A stretch of DNA of 64,000 nucleotides from CAWJMN01 sp963844055 (GTDB lineage: Bacteria > Planctomycetota > Planctomycetia > Pirellulales > Pirellulaceae). This document shows, piece after piece, positions 8,080-16,940 of this stretch (within the stretch, counting starts at the first letter, position 1; every line of letters begins with the position of its first letter). Position numbers and translations under genes: made by a program. Location of the stretch: contig CAWJMN010000001.1 of assembly GCA_963844055.1 (NCBI GenBank), forward strand, positions 3,658,001-3,722,000, written 5' to 3'. The notes below the pieces were generated by a model, which was not told the origin of the DNA, did not search any database, and saw only the letters and a program-made list of their open reading frames with translations.

Positions 8080-9918
8080 CTACCACTGAGAAAGATCGAG
8101 TCGCTGAAGCGTTTCGGCCGTGGGAAAGCCCTCTTTGGTCCAGCCCCGAGCAAGATTGTAGGCGGCAATTCCTCGCGACAGTGACTCCGAAGTCAGTCGA
8201 GCCTCGGCATCATCGGATAAGGATTCCGAGAGGAACCGCTTGGGAAGCGTGTCCTCCAGAGGTCCCCAGCCTGCCTGAATGTTGAACATTTTCTTGGCCG
8301 TAACGATTCGCTGAGCCACTTGCCGCAACTCTTCGCCCGTGATGGCTTCACCGGTAATCGCCTGTAGGAACTCGGCGCTTTCGGCATAGAAATCAGAAAA
8401 GACCCCACGCAGAAACTTGCACAGGATCAACGAGTCCATCAAGGCCGCTTTGTCTTCACTCTCAACGACGAGGTCGCCTGCGTGCAGCGACATCTTTCGT
8501 CGGTCAACCGCCTCGGAAAAATCATGCTCGTACGCCCCACTACGATTATGATCCGCGCCGCGTGACCCCACCGCAAACCCCAGCGCCATCGTTTGCAAAG
8601 CCCGCGGCTCATAGCCAGGCAGTTCAAGCCCTTTCACTTGCGCTGCAAAGTCGATGCTGTTATGCCCCACATACTCGGCCAATGCACGGCTTCCTTCTGC
8701 GAGGTGCGCTCCTACACCTTGGCGAAAGGCAACTTGATCAATCACCTTCAGCAACCCTTCACCATCTCCAAACTGCAACTGGGATTCAGGAAGCAATCCG
8801 CGTTCGACACACTCCATGGCAAAGGCCAAGGTGCCCCCCAGGCTGATCGTGTCTAGCCCTAGCTCATCACAGCGTTTCGATGCCTTTAGCACCACCTGAG
8901 GATCATCAATGCCCAGAAGCGGCCCCAATGCAAAGAGGTTCTCGTACTCCAAACGCACCTTCTGGCCGTCGGTCGAAGAGCCATCGCTGCGAATGGAAAA
9001 GATGTGCTCGCAACCAATCGTGCAGGCCACGCAAGAAGATCGTGTCTTGGGATGCGACTCGGCCATCACTTCGGGAGAAAGTTGCTGCGCTCCTGCAAAA
9101 CTACCGTCACGAAAATTGCGCGTTGGCAATGTCTTGAGCCGATTGAAGGTGAGCAGGTTAGATACCGTCCCTAGCTCACGATACTTGGCGGTTGCCGGAC
9201 CTACCGACCGCTCAGAAAGGGACTTGGCCAGCTCAATCAGCCGTGTTGGATCTGCCCAGGTTGTTCGCTGCGTCCCCCTTACCGCAATGGCCTTGATGTT
9301 TTTTGAGCCCAGTACCGCTCCACTTCCCCCGCGTCCCGCGTGGCGACCATCGTGGGAAATCGTGGCATAGCGAACGAGGTTCTCACCTGCAGGCCCAATC
9401 ACTGCAAAGCTGTAACTGGCACCAAACGTCTGCTTAAGCCAAGACTCTGTAGCGGAACAAGGCTTACCAGCAAGGTCCGGACAGGGCTGAACGGACACAA
9501 CACCATCATCAATGACGAGCACCGAAAGCTGATGGGCCTTGCCGGTAATGACAATGGCATCGCTCCCCGCTTTCTTCCCATCGATGGCAAACCGGCTACT
9601 TGCTAAAGAATCGTTCAGCCGCCCCGTCAACGGACTTCGCCCAACAACCGCGAACTTGGCAGAGGTTGTTAGTGGACTACCAACAAGCGGGCTAAACACA
9701 AACGTCAGCAAGCTTGCTGGATCAAACGCATCTTTGCTGGCCGCTTCATGGGCCAACAGCAGATACGTACCAAGGCCGCTTCCCCCCAGATATTGCCGAA
9801 CGACCTTCGCCGAGAGGGGGCGTTTCTCCGCAAGCCCCGAGGTCACATCAATCCAAAGGTAGTTGCCGTGGAAGCCGTGGAGTTTTTTAGGCGAGACGCT
9901 GCTGGATGCCATGGTCAT
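8080..9918 (-). CDS. Tungsten-type aldehyde:ferredoxin oxidoreductase
   Basis: This 612-residue protein belongs to the AOR family, which oxidises aldehydes to acids with ferredoxin using a bis-pterin tungsten cofactor and one [4Fe-4S] cluster. The N-terminal domain carries LGGSGLGTYLL, SPLVGSPLTTSAKFAVVGRSP and GRGGSGAVLGSKNIKAI. The cluster ligands are seen as CVACTIGC near residue 300, with the fourth cysteine probably in LILCKFLRG. The start at 9918 has GGAGG six bases upstream. That site lies inside the 3' end of the preceding MoaD-like gene, whose stop ends three bases before this ATG, so the two are probably translationally coupled. Length is normal for the family. Substrate is unknown. 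Confidence 0.92.
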   Translation of the reverse strand: MTMASSSVSPKKLHGFHGNYLWIDVTSGLAEKRPLSAKVVRQYLGGSGLGTYLLLAHEAASKDAFDPASLLTFVFSPLVGSPLTTSAKFAVVGRSPLTGRLNDSLASSRFAIDGKKAGSDAIVITGKAHQLSVLVIDDGVVSVQPCPDLAGKPCSATESWLKQTFGASYSFAVIGPAGENLVRYATISHDGRHAGRGGSGAVLGSKNIKAIAVRGTQRTTWADPTRLIELAKSLSERSVGPATAKYRELGTVSNLLTFNRLKTLPTRNFRDGSFAGAQQLSPEVMAESHPKTRSSCVACTIGCEHIFSIRSDGSSTDGQKVRLEYENLFALGPLLGIDDPQVVLKASKRCDELGLDTISLGGTLAFAMECVERGLLPESQLQFGDGEGLLKVIDQVAFRQGVGAHLAEGSRALAEYVGHNSIDFAAQVKGLELPGYEPRALQTMALGFAVGSRGADHNRSGAYEHDFSEAVDRRKMSLHAGDLVVESEDKAALMDSLILCKFLRGVFSDFYAESAEFLQAITGEAITGEELRQVAQRIVTAKKMFNIQAGWGPLEDTLPKRFLSESLSDDAEARLTSESLSRGIAAYNLARGWTKEGFPTAETLQRLDLSQW

Positions 9919-9920
9919 CA

Positions 9921-10196
9921 CTATCCTCCCGCATCCGCCGAGAGGATCAGCAAGGTGCTTCCCTTCGCAATGGGCGAGTCAGGAGCTTTGACGAACTTTT
10001 GCCCGTCACAGTTGATGGCATACTCTCTTCGCAGTTCTCCGTTTTGCATACATGCGTTAGCAAAAGCTGGCACTTGAGACGCAAGCCGGACCAACACTTC
10101 CTGCAGGGTCAAAACGTCACCGCCGTCTTCAATTTCGACTTGGGCAAGTTCTGCCCGAAGACGCGCAACACCGTAAAACTCGATATGAATAGCCAT
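9921..10196 (-). CDS. MoaD/ThiS-family sulfur carrier-like protein
   Basis: This 91-residue beta-grasp protein ends in ILSADAGG. The C-terminal Gly-Gly is the thiocarboxylate site of MoaD/ThiS sulfur carriers, and the family pattern LVRLASQVPAFANACMQNG...YAINCDGQ is present. MoaD delivers sulfur for the dithiolene of molybdopterin. The ATG at 10196 is used, since the only upstream candidate is a TTG. It sits immediately upstream of the AOR gene and carries the AOR ribosome-binding site within its last codons. Such MoaD-like proteins often neighbour AOR genes and probably serve the tungstopterin of that enzyme. No MoaE is in the window. Confidence 0.82.
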   Translation of the reverse strand: MAIHIEFYGVARLRAELAQVEIEDGGDVLTLQEVLVRLASQVPAFANACMQNGELRREYAINCDGQKFVKAPDSPIAKGSTLLILSADAGG

Positions 10197-10221
10197 AGGT
10201 CCATGGTAGACCAAAAGAAAA

Positions 10222-10251
10222 AGGCCTACCAGGGTTAAAGCTGGTAGGCCT
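10222..10251 (-). terminator. Intrinsic terminator downstream of the DUF1080 gene
   Basis: An 11-bp perfect inverted repeat (AGGCCTACCAG at 10222-10232, CTGGTAGGCCT at 10241-10251) with an 8-base loop is followed on the minus strand by TTTTTCTTTT. It separates the DUF1080 gene from the MoaD-AOR unit, which must therefore have its own promoter in the narrow gap at about 10197-10221 or inside this hairpin region. Confidence 0.85.
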
Positions 10252-10298
10252 CGTAACGTTCGACGAATATCGAAGTTTATTAACCGACAAATCAGGCA

Positions 10299-11282
10299 TT
10301 AATCCTTGAGCTCAACCACCCAGATATTGCGATATCGAACGGGGTTACCATGATCCTGAAGATAAAGTGGACCAGCATCGGGCCCTGGGCCGAGGGGCGA
10401 AGCAGTCGTGCCACGATCGGCTGGCAACTCCAGATCCTTGTGAATTAGCACGCCGTTATGCATCACGGTCATCTTCGCCTTCTGAATGACCTTGCCATCC
10501 TTGTCAAACTTCGCTGCATGGTATTCCACATCGTAGGTCTGCCAAGAAAGCGGCGGGTAGCACATATTCACATCGGGAGCCTTCACCGTATAGACGCCGC
10601 CGCACTCATTGTTTTCACCCCGCAGGCCAAACGAGTCTAGCATTTGCACTTCATACCGCCCTTGCAAATACATGCCACTGTTTCCACGGCCTTGCCCACG
10701 ATCTTCTGGCTGATACGGAATACGAAACTCGATATGCACCTTGTGACTGCCAAACTTGGGCTTGCTGGTGCAGCCCTGAATGAGGAGATCATCCTCCGTC
10801 ACCTTACCACCTTCAAACTGGTTTTGGTTTTTGCCACCAAACAGAACGACGGCCCCTTCTGGTGCCTTCGCTCCTAGCGTCGGTGACGAGCGATTCACCT
10901 TCCCTAGCGAGCCAATTTCCTGATTCCCTTCAACTACCGAAATCTTGGCCATGCCATCCTTCACGACCGCCTGAATGCCTTCAGCGCTGAACGTGACGGC
11001 TCCATCCTTGAGCGTTCCATCCACTTCCTTGCGTTCACTCTTGTCCCAGCCATCGCCTGGCAGTCCGCCGATATAACCCACCGCCCGAAACGTTCCCTTT
11101 CCCAGGGCAATCACTTGCAAGCCAATCTTCACGTCGGCGTTTTCACCTTTGACCGTACCAGAGTACTCACCCTGAAAAGCAAAATCCTCATCCGTCTTGC
11201 TTGGATCCGAATAGGCAGGGCCAGCAATTGCCGCCGACGTCAGCCCCAGCAGCATCAGACTTACCATGAACCATTGACGCAT
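10299..11282 (-). CDS. Exported DUF1080 (3-keto-disaccharide hydrolase-like) protein
   Basis: This 327-residue protein begins with a clear signal peptide (MRQWFMVSLMLLGLTSAAIAG). The start at 11282 has GAGGAG seven bases upstream and replaces a TTG 15 bases earlier. The C-terminal 190 residues match DUF1080, a concanavalin-like jelly roll: FGSHKVHIEFRIPY, GNSGMYLQGRYEVQMLDSFG, and the ending NPVRYRNIWVVEL. Some members hydrolyse 3-keto-glycosides; many are unassigned. The N-terminal 120 residues form a separate beta-rich region. It is transcribed alone, ending at the terminator at 10222-10251. Planctomycetes typically have dozens of DUF1080 paralogues. Confidence 0.9.
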   Translation of the reverse strand: MRQWFMVSLMLLGLTSAAIAGPAYSDPSKTDEDFAFQGEYSGTVKGENADVKIGLQVIALGKGTFRAVGYIGGLPGDGWDKSERKEVDGTLKDGAVTFSAEGIQAVVKDGMAKISVVEGNQEIGSLGKVNRSSPTLGAKAPEGAVVLFGGKNQNQFEGGKVTEDDLLIQGCTSKPKFGSHKVHIEFRIPYQPEDRGQGRGNSGMYLQGRYEVQMLDSFGLRGENNECGGVYTVKAPDVNMCYPPLSWQTYDVEYHAAKFDKDGKVIQKAKMTVMHNGVLIHKDLELPADRGTTASPLGPGPDAGPLYLQDHGNPVRYRNIWVVELKD

Positions 11283-11568
11283 CGAAAAGCTCCTCAAGGG
11301 AAAGGGCTCTAGGTCTCAAGCCGTTGCGTTTCAACAGTTGAAACGCCAGAAAGACCCAAAGCATCTAAATGACTTCGCAAAAACAACTTACCGCTAAATC
11401 TAGAAGGATTTTGCCGGCGCCGCGTTTGACTCGCAACTGCCAGACCCGAAAAATAGACCAAGATTTCTTGTTCCGCCGCGAATACCTACCTAGCGGGGCA
11501 CAGTTTTCATCCGCCCTTTAAATGCCAACCACGCGAAAACGGGAGACAAATCCGCCCGGAGAATTGCC

Positions 11569-11946
11569 ATGATGCCAACCCCAACCAGCCAAGCGGCAAA
11601 CGTCCATCCCTTGCACGATTCGTCAGAATTACCCGCTGTTCCGGCAGAATGGCAAGCAGCCGGAATGGTCACCCTTCCGCTACTTGGGGCAATGCTGATC
11701 GATGTTGCTGACTTTTTCAGCCTCGGGCCCCAAGGCATAGCCATTGGCGCACTTGTTGGAGCGCCCTGTGCCTGGTGGGTCGCTAAAACCTTTGGCCTTT
11801 CCCAAAAGTCACGCCTGGTTGCGGCCCTCGCAGCAGCCATTTACTGCGCTGTTCCGTTTACGGAATTAATCCCTGCCGCCACGATCCTGGCGGGTGCAAC
11901 AGAACTCGTTCGGTACGGCCGAACCAAACGTACCAGCGCCGCCTAG
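11569..11946 (+). CDS. Small membrane protein of unknown function
   Basis: I do not recognise this 125-residue protein. It has a hydrophilic N-terminus of about 30 residues and then two long hydrophobic stretches, roughly residues 33-75 and 82-112 (GMVTLPLLGAMLIDV, ALAAAIYCAVPFTELIPAA), ending in basic residues. It is probably an inner-membrane protein with two to four spans. The start at 11569 is preceded by GGAG at seven bases. It lies about 100 bp before the acyltransferase gene on the same strand. Confidence 0.6.
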   Translation: MMPTPTSQAANVHPLHDSSELPAVPAEWQAAGMVTLPLLGAMLIDVADFFSLGPQGIAIGALVGAPCAWWVAKTFGLSQKSRLVAALAAAIYCAVPFTELIPAATILAGATELVRYGRTKRTSAA

Positions 11947-12050
11947 CCCCCACTTGCCCCTTGCCAGAGGTTACACTTTTCAGAGTGTAGCGGCCGAATC
12001 TCTCCCGCCGCCATGACCGTGGGTCTTTCGTGCAAGGGCAAGGCATTTCT

Positions 12051-13328
12051 ATGTCGACCAGTTCAGTAGCGCCACGTCGCGTTAGTAATCCTCCGTCAAC
12101 GCCAACCATCAATTCTTCTGGTAGCAATGGCGGTTCGCAGCGACTGGTCTCCTTAGACGCCTACCGTGGTTTTGTGATGCTGGCCATGGCGTCCGGCGGG
12201 TTCGGCATCGTGGCCGTCGCTAAGCACTTTCCCGACAATCCCACCTGGCAACAACTGGCCCATCAATTTGACCATGTGCCTTGGATCGGCAGTTGCTTTT
12301 GGGACATGATCCAGCCTTCCTTCATGTTCATGGTCGGTGTGGCATGTGCCTTTTCTTACGCGGCTAGGCAAGCCCGTGGCGATTCCTACGCCAGCCTCGT
12401 CTTTCACGCAGCCTGGCGCGCCGTGGCTCTTACTCTGCTTGGCATTTTCTTGAGGTCTAATGGTCGGCCCCAAACCAACTTCACCTTTGACGATGTGACA
12501 ACCCAGATTGGCCTGGGCTACTTCTTTCTGTTTTTGCTTTGGGGACAACCTCGCAAAATACAGGCCATCGCGACCGGACTGATTCTAGTTGGTTACTGGG
12601 CGTTGTTTTTCTTTTGGCCCCTTCCGCCGGCCGACTACGACTGGCTCGGAGCAGGAATCAACGAACAATGGCAGCACTTGCCGGGCCATTTAGCGCACTG
12701 GGAGAAAAACGCCAATCCTGCCCACTACTTCGATGTCTGGTTCATGAACTTGTTTCCACGGCCAGAGCCCTTCAAGTTCAGTGGGGGCGGCTATCAGACC
12801 CTCAGCTTCATCCCGTCGCTGGCCACAATGATTTTTGGCCTGATGACAGGAGACCTCCTTCGCAGCAATTTGAGCGGGGCCCAAAAGTGGGTCTGGCTCA
12901 TGATTTTGGGCGTCGTTGGCGTGGGAGTTGGCTACGCCATGAATGAACTCGGCATCTGCCCCGTGGTAAAGCGTATCTGGACACCAAGCTGGGCCATCTA
13001 CAGCACCGGTTGGGCCTTGATTCTATTGGCCACATTCTATGCGGTTGTCGACCTTGCCGGCCAGCGCTGGCTCGCGTTTCCGTTTGTTGTCGTCGGAAGC
13101 AACAGCATCGCTATTTACTGCATGACTTGGCTTATCGCGGGCTGGATCATTAGCACACTTACTTGCCACTTAGGAGCCGGAATCCTTAGCCTCTACCAGA
13201 CCGACCCCGACCTATTTCACAACAAAGAGTTCATTTACAAGCCGATGGTCACTAGCGGTTTGCGACTGCTCGTGTATTGGCTGATTTGCCTGTGGATGTA
13301 TCGTCGCAAGATCTTTTTGCGTATCTGA
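12051..13328 (+). CDS. DUF5009/NagX-like heparan-alpha-glucosaminide N-acetyltransferase-type membrane protein
   Basis: The 425-residue product begins its conserved part with RLVSLDAYRGFVMLAMASGG, the signature of the acyltransferase-type DUF5009/HGSNAT family. About ten hydrophobic segments follow, including SFMFMVGVACAFSYAARQA, LLGIFLRSNG and WALILLATFYAVVDLAG. These are integral membrane proteins thought to move acetyl groups across the membrane onto sugars. The ATG at 12051 is preferred to a GTG seven codons upstream. It is convergent with nadD, with only 9 bp between the two stop codons. Confidence 0.85.
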   Translation: MSTSSVAPRRVSNPPSTPTINSSGSNGGSQRLVSLDAYRGFVMLAMASGGFGIVAVAKHFPDNPTWQQLAHQFDHVPWIGSCFWDMIQPSFMFMVGVACAFSYAARQARGDSYASLVFHAAWRAVALTLLGIFLRSNGRPQTNFTFDDVTTQIGLGYFFLFLLWGQPRKIQAIATGLILVGYWALFFFWPLPPADYDWLGAGINEQWQHLPGHLAHWEKNANPAHYFDVWFMNLFPRPEPFKFSGGGYQTLSFIPSLATMIFGLMTGDLLRSNLSGAQKWVWLMILGVVGVGVGYAMNELGICPVVKRIWTPSWAIYSTGWALILLATFYAVVDLAGQRWLAFPFVVVGSNSIAIYCMTWLIAGWIISTLTCHLGAGILSLYQTDPDLFHNKEFIYKPMVTSGLRLLVYWLICLWMYRRKIFLRI

Positions 13329-13337
13329 GGCCTCCTG

Positions 13338-13949
13338 TCATTCAGCCTCATATAGGTGCTGACCACGGATATACATCTCAACGCTTCGTGGCAAACGGTA
13401 ACGAATAGACCGTTTGTCCTTGATGCGGTTGCGAATGTCGGTACTGCTCAAATCGATGATCGGCATCGAGATCTGGAACGATTTGATCTCTGCCAGTCGC
13501 TCAGCGGTGACCCATTTGGCAAACGAATCCCAGGCCGGTTCGGGCGATCCTGGGCGTCGTACGACTAGGGGAATTCCAAGGCGACAGATCTCCTCTGGTT
13601 CTCGCCAAGTAGGAAAGTCCGCCAGCGAATCCCCGCCCATCAAAAAGTAGAAGGAGTCCTCGGGATGGGCTGCCACCAAGGCTCGCAAGGTCTCGACGGT
13701 GTAGCTTATCCCGCCACGGTCAAGCTCCAACGTAGAGACGGCGAACTGCGGATGTCCGCCAATTGCAAGTTCCAACATCTCCTGACGATGCTTCCCCGAT
13801 GCCAAAACACGGTCCGGCTTGTGTGGCTGTACTGCACAAGGCATAAACCAAATCTGATCTAAGCGAGCCCCCTCCAGGCAAGACTCCGCCAGCAACAAGT
13901 GTGCTTGGTGGACTGGATCGAAGGAGCCCCCAAATATGCCAATTCGCAT
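13338..13949 (-). CDS. nadD: Nicotinate-nucleotide adenylyltransferase
   Basis: NadD adenylates nicotinate mononucleotide in NAD synthesis. The 203-residue protein starts MRIGIFGGSFDPVHQAHLLL, with the nucleotidyltransferase GGSFDPxHxAH signature, and keeps the second signature near the C-terminus (LSSTDIRNRI, corresponding to the ISST-x-IR motif). The middle motif FLMGGDSLADFPTW is also typical. The ATG at 13949 places the Rossmann strand at the N-terminus; the open frame extends 29 codons upstream without family similarity. Its usual partners obgE, proA or rsfS are not adjacent here. Confidence 0.95.
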   Translation of the reverse strand: MRIGIFGGSFDPVHQAHLLLAESCLEGARLDQIWFMPCAVQPHKPDRVLASGKHRQEMLELAIGGHPQFAVSTLELDRGGISYTVETLRALVAAHPEDSFYFLMGGDSLADFPTWREPEEICRLGIPLVVRRPGSPEPAWDSFAKWVTAERLAEIKSFQISMPIIDLSSTDIRNRIKDKRSIRYRLPRSVEMYIRGQHLYEAE

Positions 13950-14300
13950 GGTAGACCGTTCAAAAAGCCTGAAATCACTGGGATAAACCGTGTCGCATCT
14001 AATCGCTCTGTTGATCTTGGCATGCGGCGACACCAAGGTCTAGCCCAGGCATCCGGACCAGATCTACGCAACTAGGTCTAATGCGTCCGATACGTCGTAC
14101 TCACTATCAAGGGGCTGTTCAATCTGATTGAAATAACGATTGCAAGAGAGTCGATGGCTTTTGTAAATATCGCTGAGCACTCTCGCCGATTGCAAAAGAT
14201 AGGTGGTAATCACAATGGCGTTCGCCTGCCTCACATTGACCACCGCCACAATTCGCAAAGTGCCTCTTCTACCTCCCGCACGATCGGGACGAGCTTCTCT

Positions 14301-15104
14301 ATGGCCACGAGCAACCAGCAGGCGATGGTTAGTCTCTCGATTGATCTCGAACTAGAGATCGCCGGGCGAAGCGATTGGCTCGAAGACCAGCTTTCCACCC
14401 AATCGTCAGCGCTAGTACAGCTCTTGCGGTCACATCAGTTTCCCGCCACTTGGTGCGTGGCAGATCCTGCCGCTTCGGCGGCCGTCGAAGGGATCATGGC
14501 CAGCAATGCCGCCAACACGGTCGCCGTCCTTGCCGACCGATCCTGGCTGGGAACCTACTATCCCCTCGCTTGGCAATCCGCAGAACTGACTCGCCGCTTT
14601 GGACGTGCACGCCAAGCCGGACTCACCCTCAGCACGTTGGCGTTGCACAATGTTGAAGCTTCCCCTTCAACTCCGCTATTGCGACACCACGGAATTGAAA
14701 CCGTACGGCTGCCTGCTAGGCCACTTTTGCCGGGCTCAAGCGGCAAACTTTCCCCAAATTCATCTCTCCAGCCAGCGACCAGCTTAGTCGAGGCTTGGGA
14801 ATGGCCCGCGTACACCCCCTGGTGGTCTCCTTGGAAGCGAGATCCGATGCACCATGCGATGCGGATGATCTCCCAGGGCATTCCCATTCACTGGGTCATT
14901 GATGGTCAACAGTTGGCCACGCAAGGAGATCGCTTGCTAAGCCGTATCGATCGTACGGTCGCGCGACTGTTGGAGATGCAAAAGCAACGTCAGCTTTTGA
15001 TCTGCACCCTGGAAGAAAGTGCGTCGACACGGCAAACGCTAGAACCAGATGCACTATTGCAGGATCATGTTCCTGCAAAACTGGTGAGAAACTCTGCCGC
15101 CTAA
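14301..15104 (+). CDS. Unrecognised cytoplasmic protein, weakly like polysaccharide-deacetylase fold
   Basis: I cannot place this 267-residue protein with confidence. The start at 14301 is chosen because the 49 upstream codons look non-coding. Near the N-terminus MVSLSIDLELE recalls the first strand of NodB-type polysaccharide deacetylases, and HQFPATWCVADP recalls their GIPATFFV segment, but the metal-binding His pair is not evident. It could be a degenerate member or a false resemblance. No signal peptide is visible. It lies between nadD (divergent) and a small minus-strand membrane protein. Confidence 0.55.
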   Translation: MATSNQQAMVSLSIDLELEIAGRSDWLEDQLSTQSSALVQLLRSHQFPATWCVADPAASAAVEGIMASNAANTVAVLADRSWLGTYYPLAWQSAELTRRFGRARQAGLTLSTLALHNVEASPSTPLLRHHGIETVRLPARPLLPGSSGKLSPNSSLQPATSLVEAWEWPAYTPWWSPWKRDPMHHAMRMISQGIPIHWVIDGQQLATQGDRLLSRIDRTVARLLEMQKQRQLLICTLEESASTRQTLEPDALLQDHVPAKLVRNSAA

Positions 15105-15175
15105 ATCAATTCTTCTGGCCCGATGACACCCCGAAGGGCAATGCGGGCAGTTAGAGGCAGGCTAGAACACAAGCG

Positions 15176-15376
15176 TTACACTTGCTCTTTGAAAGTGGTC
15201 CAACTGGCATAACCCAGCAACAGGCCACACACCATCATGGCAATGTCCATGAGCAGACTAGCACCGCGAAACGGCGCCAAGGAGGCTGCCGCGAACGAGG
15301 CGACTAGGTCGAATAAAAACAGTGCAAGGACCAAGACGGCTACAACCATCCCGGCTAAACAGAGCGCCTTCGGCAT
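15176..15376 (-). CDS. Small two-span membrane protein
   Basis: The start at 15376 has GAGGAAAG seven bases upstream, giving 66 residues. Two hydrophobic segments are present (LAGMVVAVLVLALFLFDLVAS and SLLMDIAMMVCGLLLGYASW), with a short basic tail. I know no function for it. It is divergent from the aminotransferase gene. Confidence 0.55.
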   Translation of the reverse strand: MPKALCLAGMVVAVLVLALFLFDLVASFAAASLAPFRGASLLMDIAMMVCGLLLGYASWTTFKEQV

Positions 15377-15635
15377 TCGGAAGCTTTCCTCTAAGTTGCT
15401 CGGCGACCGTAGCCGCACCTCACGCACCAAACTTGGTCTCAGTATAATTCGGCGTTACCCACTGTCACCTACACTCAAGGGGTTTTTCGATTCCAGTTTT
15501 AGCGGTTTTGTGGACTTTTGCGAGCCCAAGTGTTCGAAAGTCGCAGGTTGGTGGGGGGGATTCCGTCGGATTGCCGCGACTTCGTCCCTTTTTGCCCCCC
15601 TGCTCTGCTCTCTGGTCATTCCAAATCTACACCCC

Positions 15636-16808
15636 ATGACTAACTCACCTTTGCAAGATTTAACCGCCTCACAGGCCATGTTTCGGCAGGCGATGGCGGT
15701 CCACCAAGACTGGCTCTATCTCGACCATGCCGCCGTGGCCCCGATTTCGTTGCCCGCCAAAGCCGCGATAGCCGATTGGGCCGATCAAGCAACACAAAGC
15801 GGGGATGTTCATTGGCTTTCATGGAGCCAAAAAGTAGAGGAAACCCGCTTAGCCGCTGCCAACCTGATTCAGGCCTCACCGCAGGAAATCGCCCTCGTCC
15901 CCAACACGACTGCCGGCTTGGGGATCATTGCGGAAGGCTTTCCTTGGAAGCCCGGCGATAATGTTGTCACCTTTGCACACGAGTTCCCCTCCAACCGCTA
16001 TCCCTGGCTCCATCTCGAAAGCCGGGGGGTTGAGGTGCGAACCATCGAAGTGACACACGGCCAAGTTGACCTGCAAAAACTGGCGGAAAACATCGATCAC
16101 CATACGCGAATCGTGGCCGTTAGCTGGGTCGGGTATTGCAGCGGTTATCGGCTGGACGTGGCCGAACTTACTCGTCTGGCGCATGACCGAGGAGCTCTTG
16201 TTGCCCTCGATGCCATCCAAGGCCTGGGGGTCTTTTCTCTTGACGTTCAGGCGACCGGCGTCGATTTTGTCGCCGCCGATGGCCATAAATGGATGCTTGG
16301 TCCCGAAGGAGCCGGCATTTTCTTTGTTCGGCAGGAGCATCTTTCGCGGCTACGTCCACAACAGGTGGGCTGGAACAGCGTGGCTCGTCCCTATGACTTT
16401 GCCAATATTGACCTCACCTTTCGCCCTTCGGCCGCACGGTTTGAGGGAGGCTCGCAAAACATGGCGGGCATGATTGCTCTGGGCGCCAGCCTAAAACTAC
16501 TCCAAGCAGCCGGAGCCGGACCACAAACTTCCCAGGTTGGGACCTTGGTCCTCCAAAACGCGGATTACCTCGCGGACCGGCTTGTCGCTTTAGGTGGAAA
16601 GCTGCTTTACCCCCGCCCCGAAGACCATCGCTCCGGGATTGTTACCCTGGATTTTCCTGGCAAAGATCCGCAGCAACTTCGCGAACAACTGTTGAAAAAG
16701 CAGATTGTCTGCAGTTGCCGCGGCGGCGGACTTCGATTCAGCCCCCATGGCTATAACACCCTGGACGAGATGGATGCCGTGGCTAGGGCCATCGCTCAGC
16801 TCGTCTAA
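15636..16808 (+). CDS. Class V aminotransferase / cysteine desulfurase-like PLP enzyme
   Basis: This 390-residue protein is a fold-type I PLP enzyme of the class V group. The family start LYLDHAAVAPIS, the central VALDAIQGLGVFSLDV with the PLP aspartate, and DGHKWMLGPEGAGIFFV with the Schiff-base lysine are all present, and the C-terminal domain ends VCSCRGGGLRFSPHGYN. Members include cysteine desulfurases, isopenicillin-N epimerase-like and kynureninase-like enzymes. The missing desulfurase active-loop cysteine pattern makes a desulfurase role uncertain. The ATG at 15636 is used; the open frame upstream to 15237 overlaps the small membrane gene and has no family similarity. Confidence 0.85.
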   Translation: MTNSPLQDLTASQAMFRQAMAVHQDWLYLDHAAVAPISLPAKAAIADWADQATQSGDVHWLSWSQKVEETRLAAANLIQASPQEIALVPNTTAGLGIIAEGFPWKPGDNVVTFAHEFPSNRYPWLHLESRGVEVRTIEVTHGQVDLQKLAENIDHHTRIVAVSWVGYCSGYRLDVAELTRLAHDRGALVALDAIQGLGVFSLDVQATGVDFVAADGHKWMLGPEGAGIFFVRQEHLSRLRPQQVGWNSVARPYDFANIDLTFRPSAARFEGGSQNMAGMIALGASLKLLQAAGAGPQTSQVGTLVLQNADYLADRLVALGGKLLYPRPEDHRSGIVTLDFPGKDPQQLREQLLKKQIVCSCRGGGLRFSPHGYNTLDEMDAVARAIAQLV

Positions 16809-16940
16809 AATAGGTCCCAATACGTTCCCGGTTCGGCCAGTCGACGGCAAGGTTCCCGCCGGTCTAAACTAGTTTGGTCCAGCGGGATCGTGGCACGCTC
16901 TCAACCCTCATTAAAAAACATCAGCCGAAGGCAGGTCCCC

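Noticed and set aside
15237..15635. N-terminal extension of the class V aminotransferase
   Set aside because: The upstream frame overlaps a better supported minus-strand membrane gene and does not resemble the family; ATG 15636 matches the usual start.
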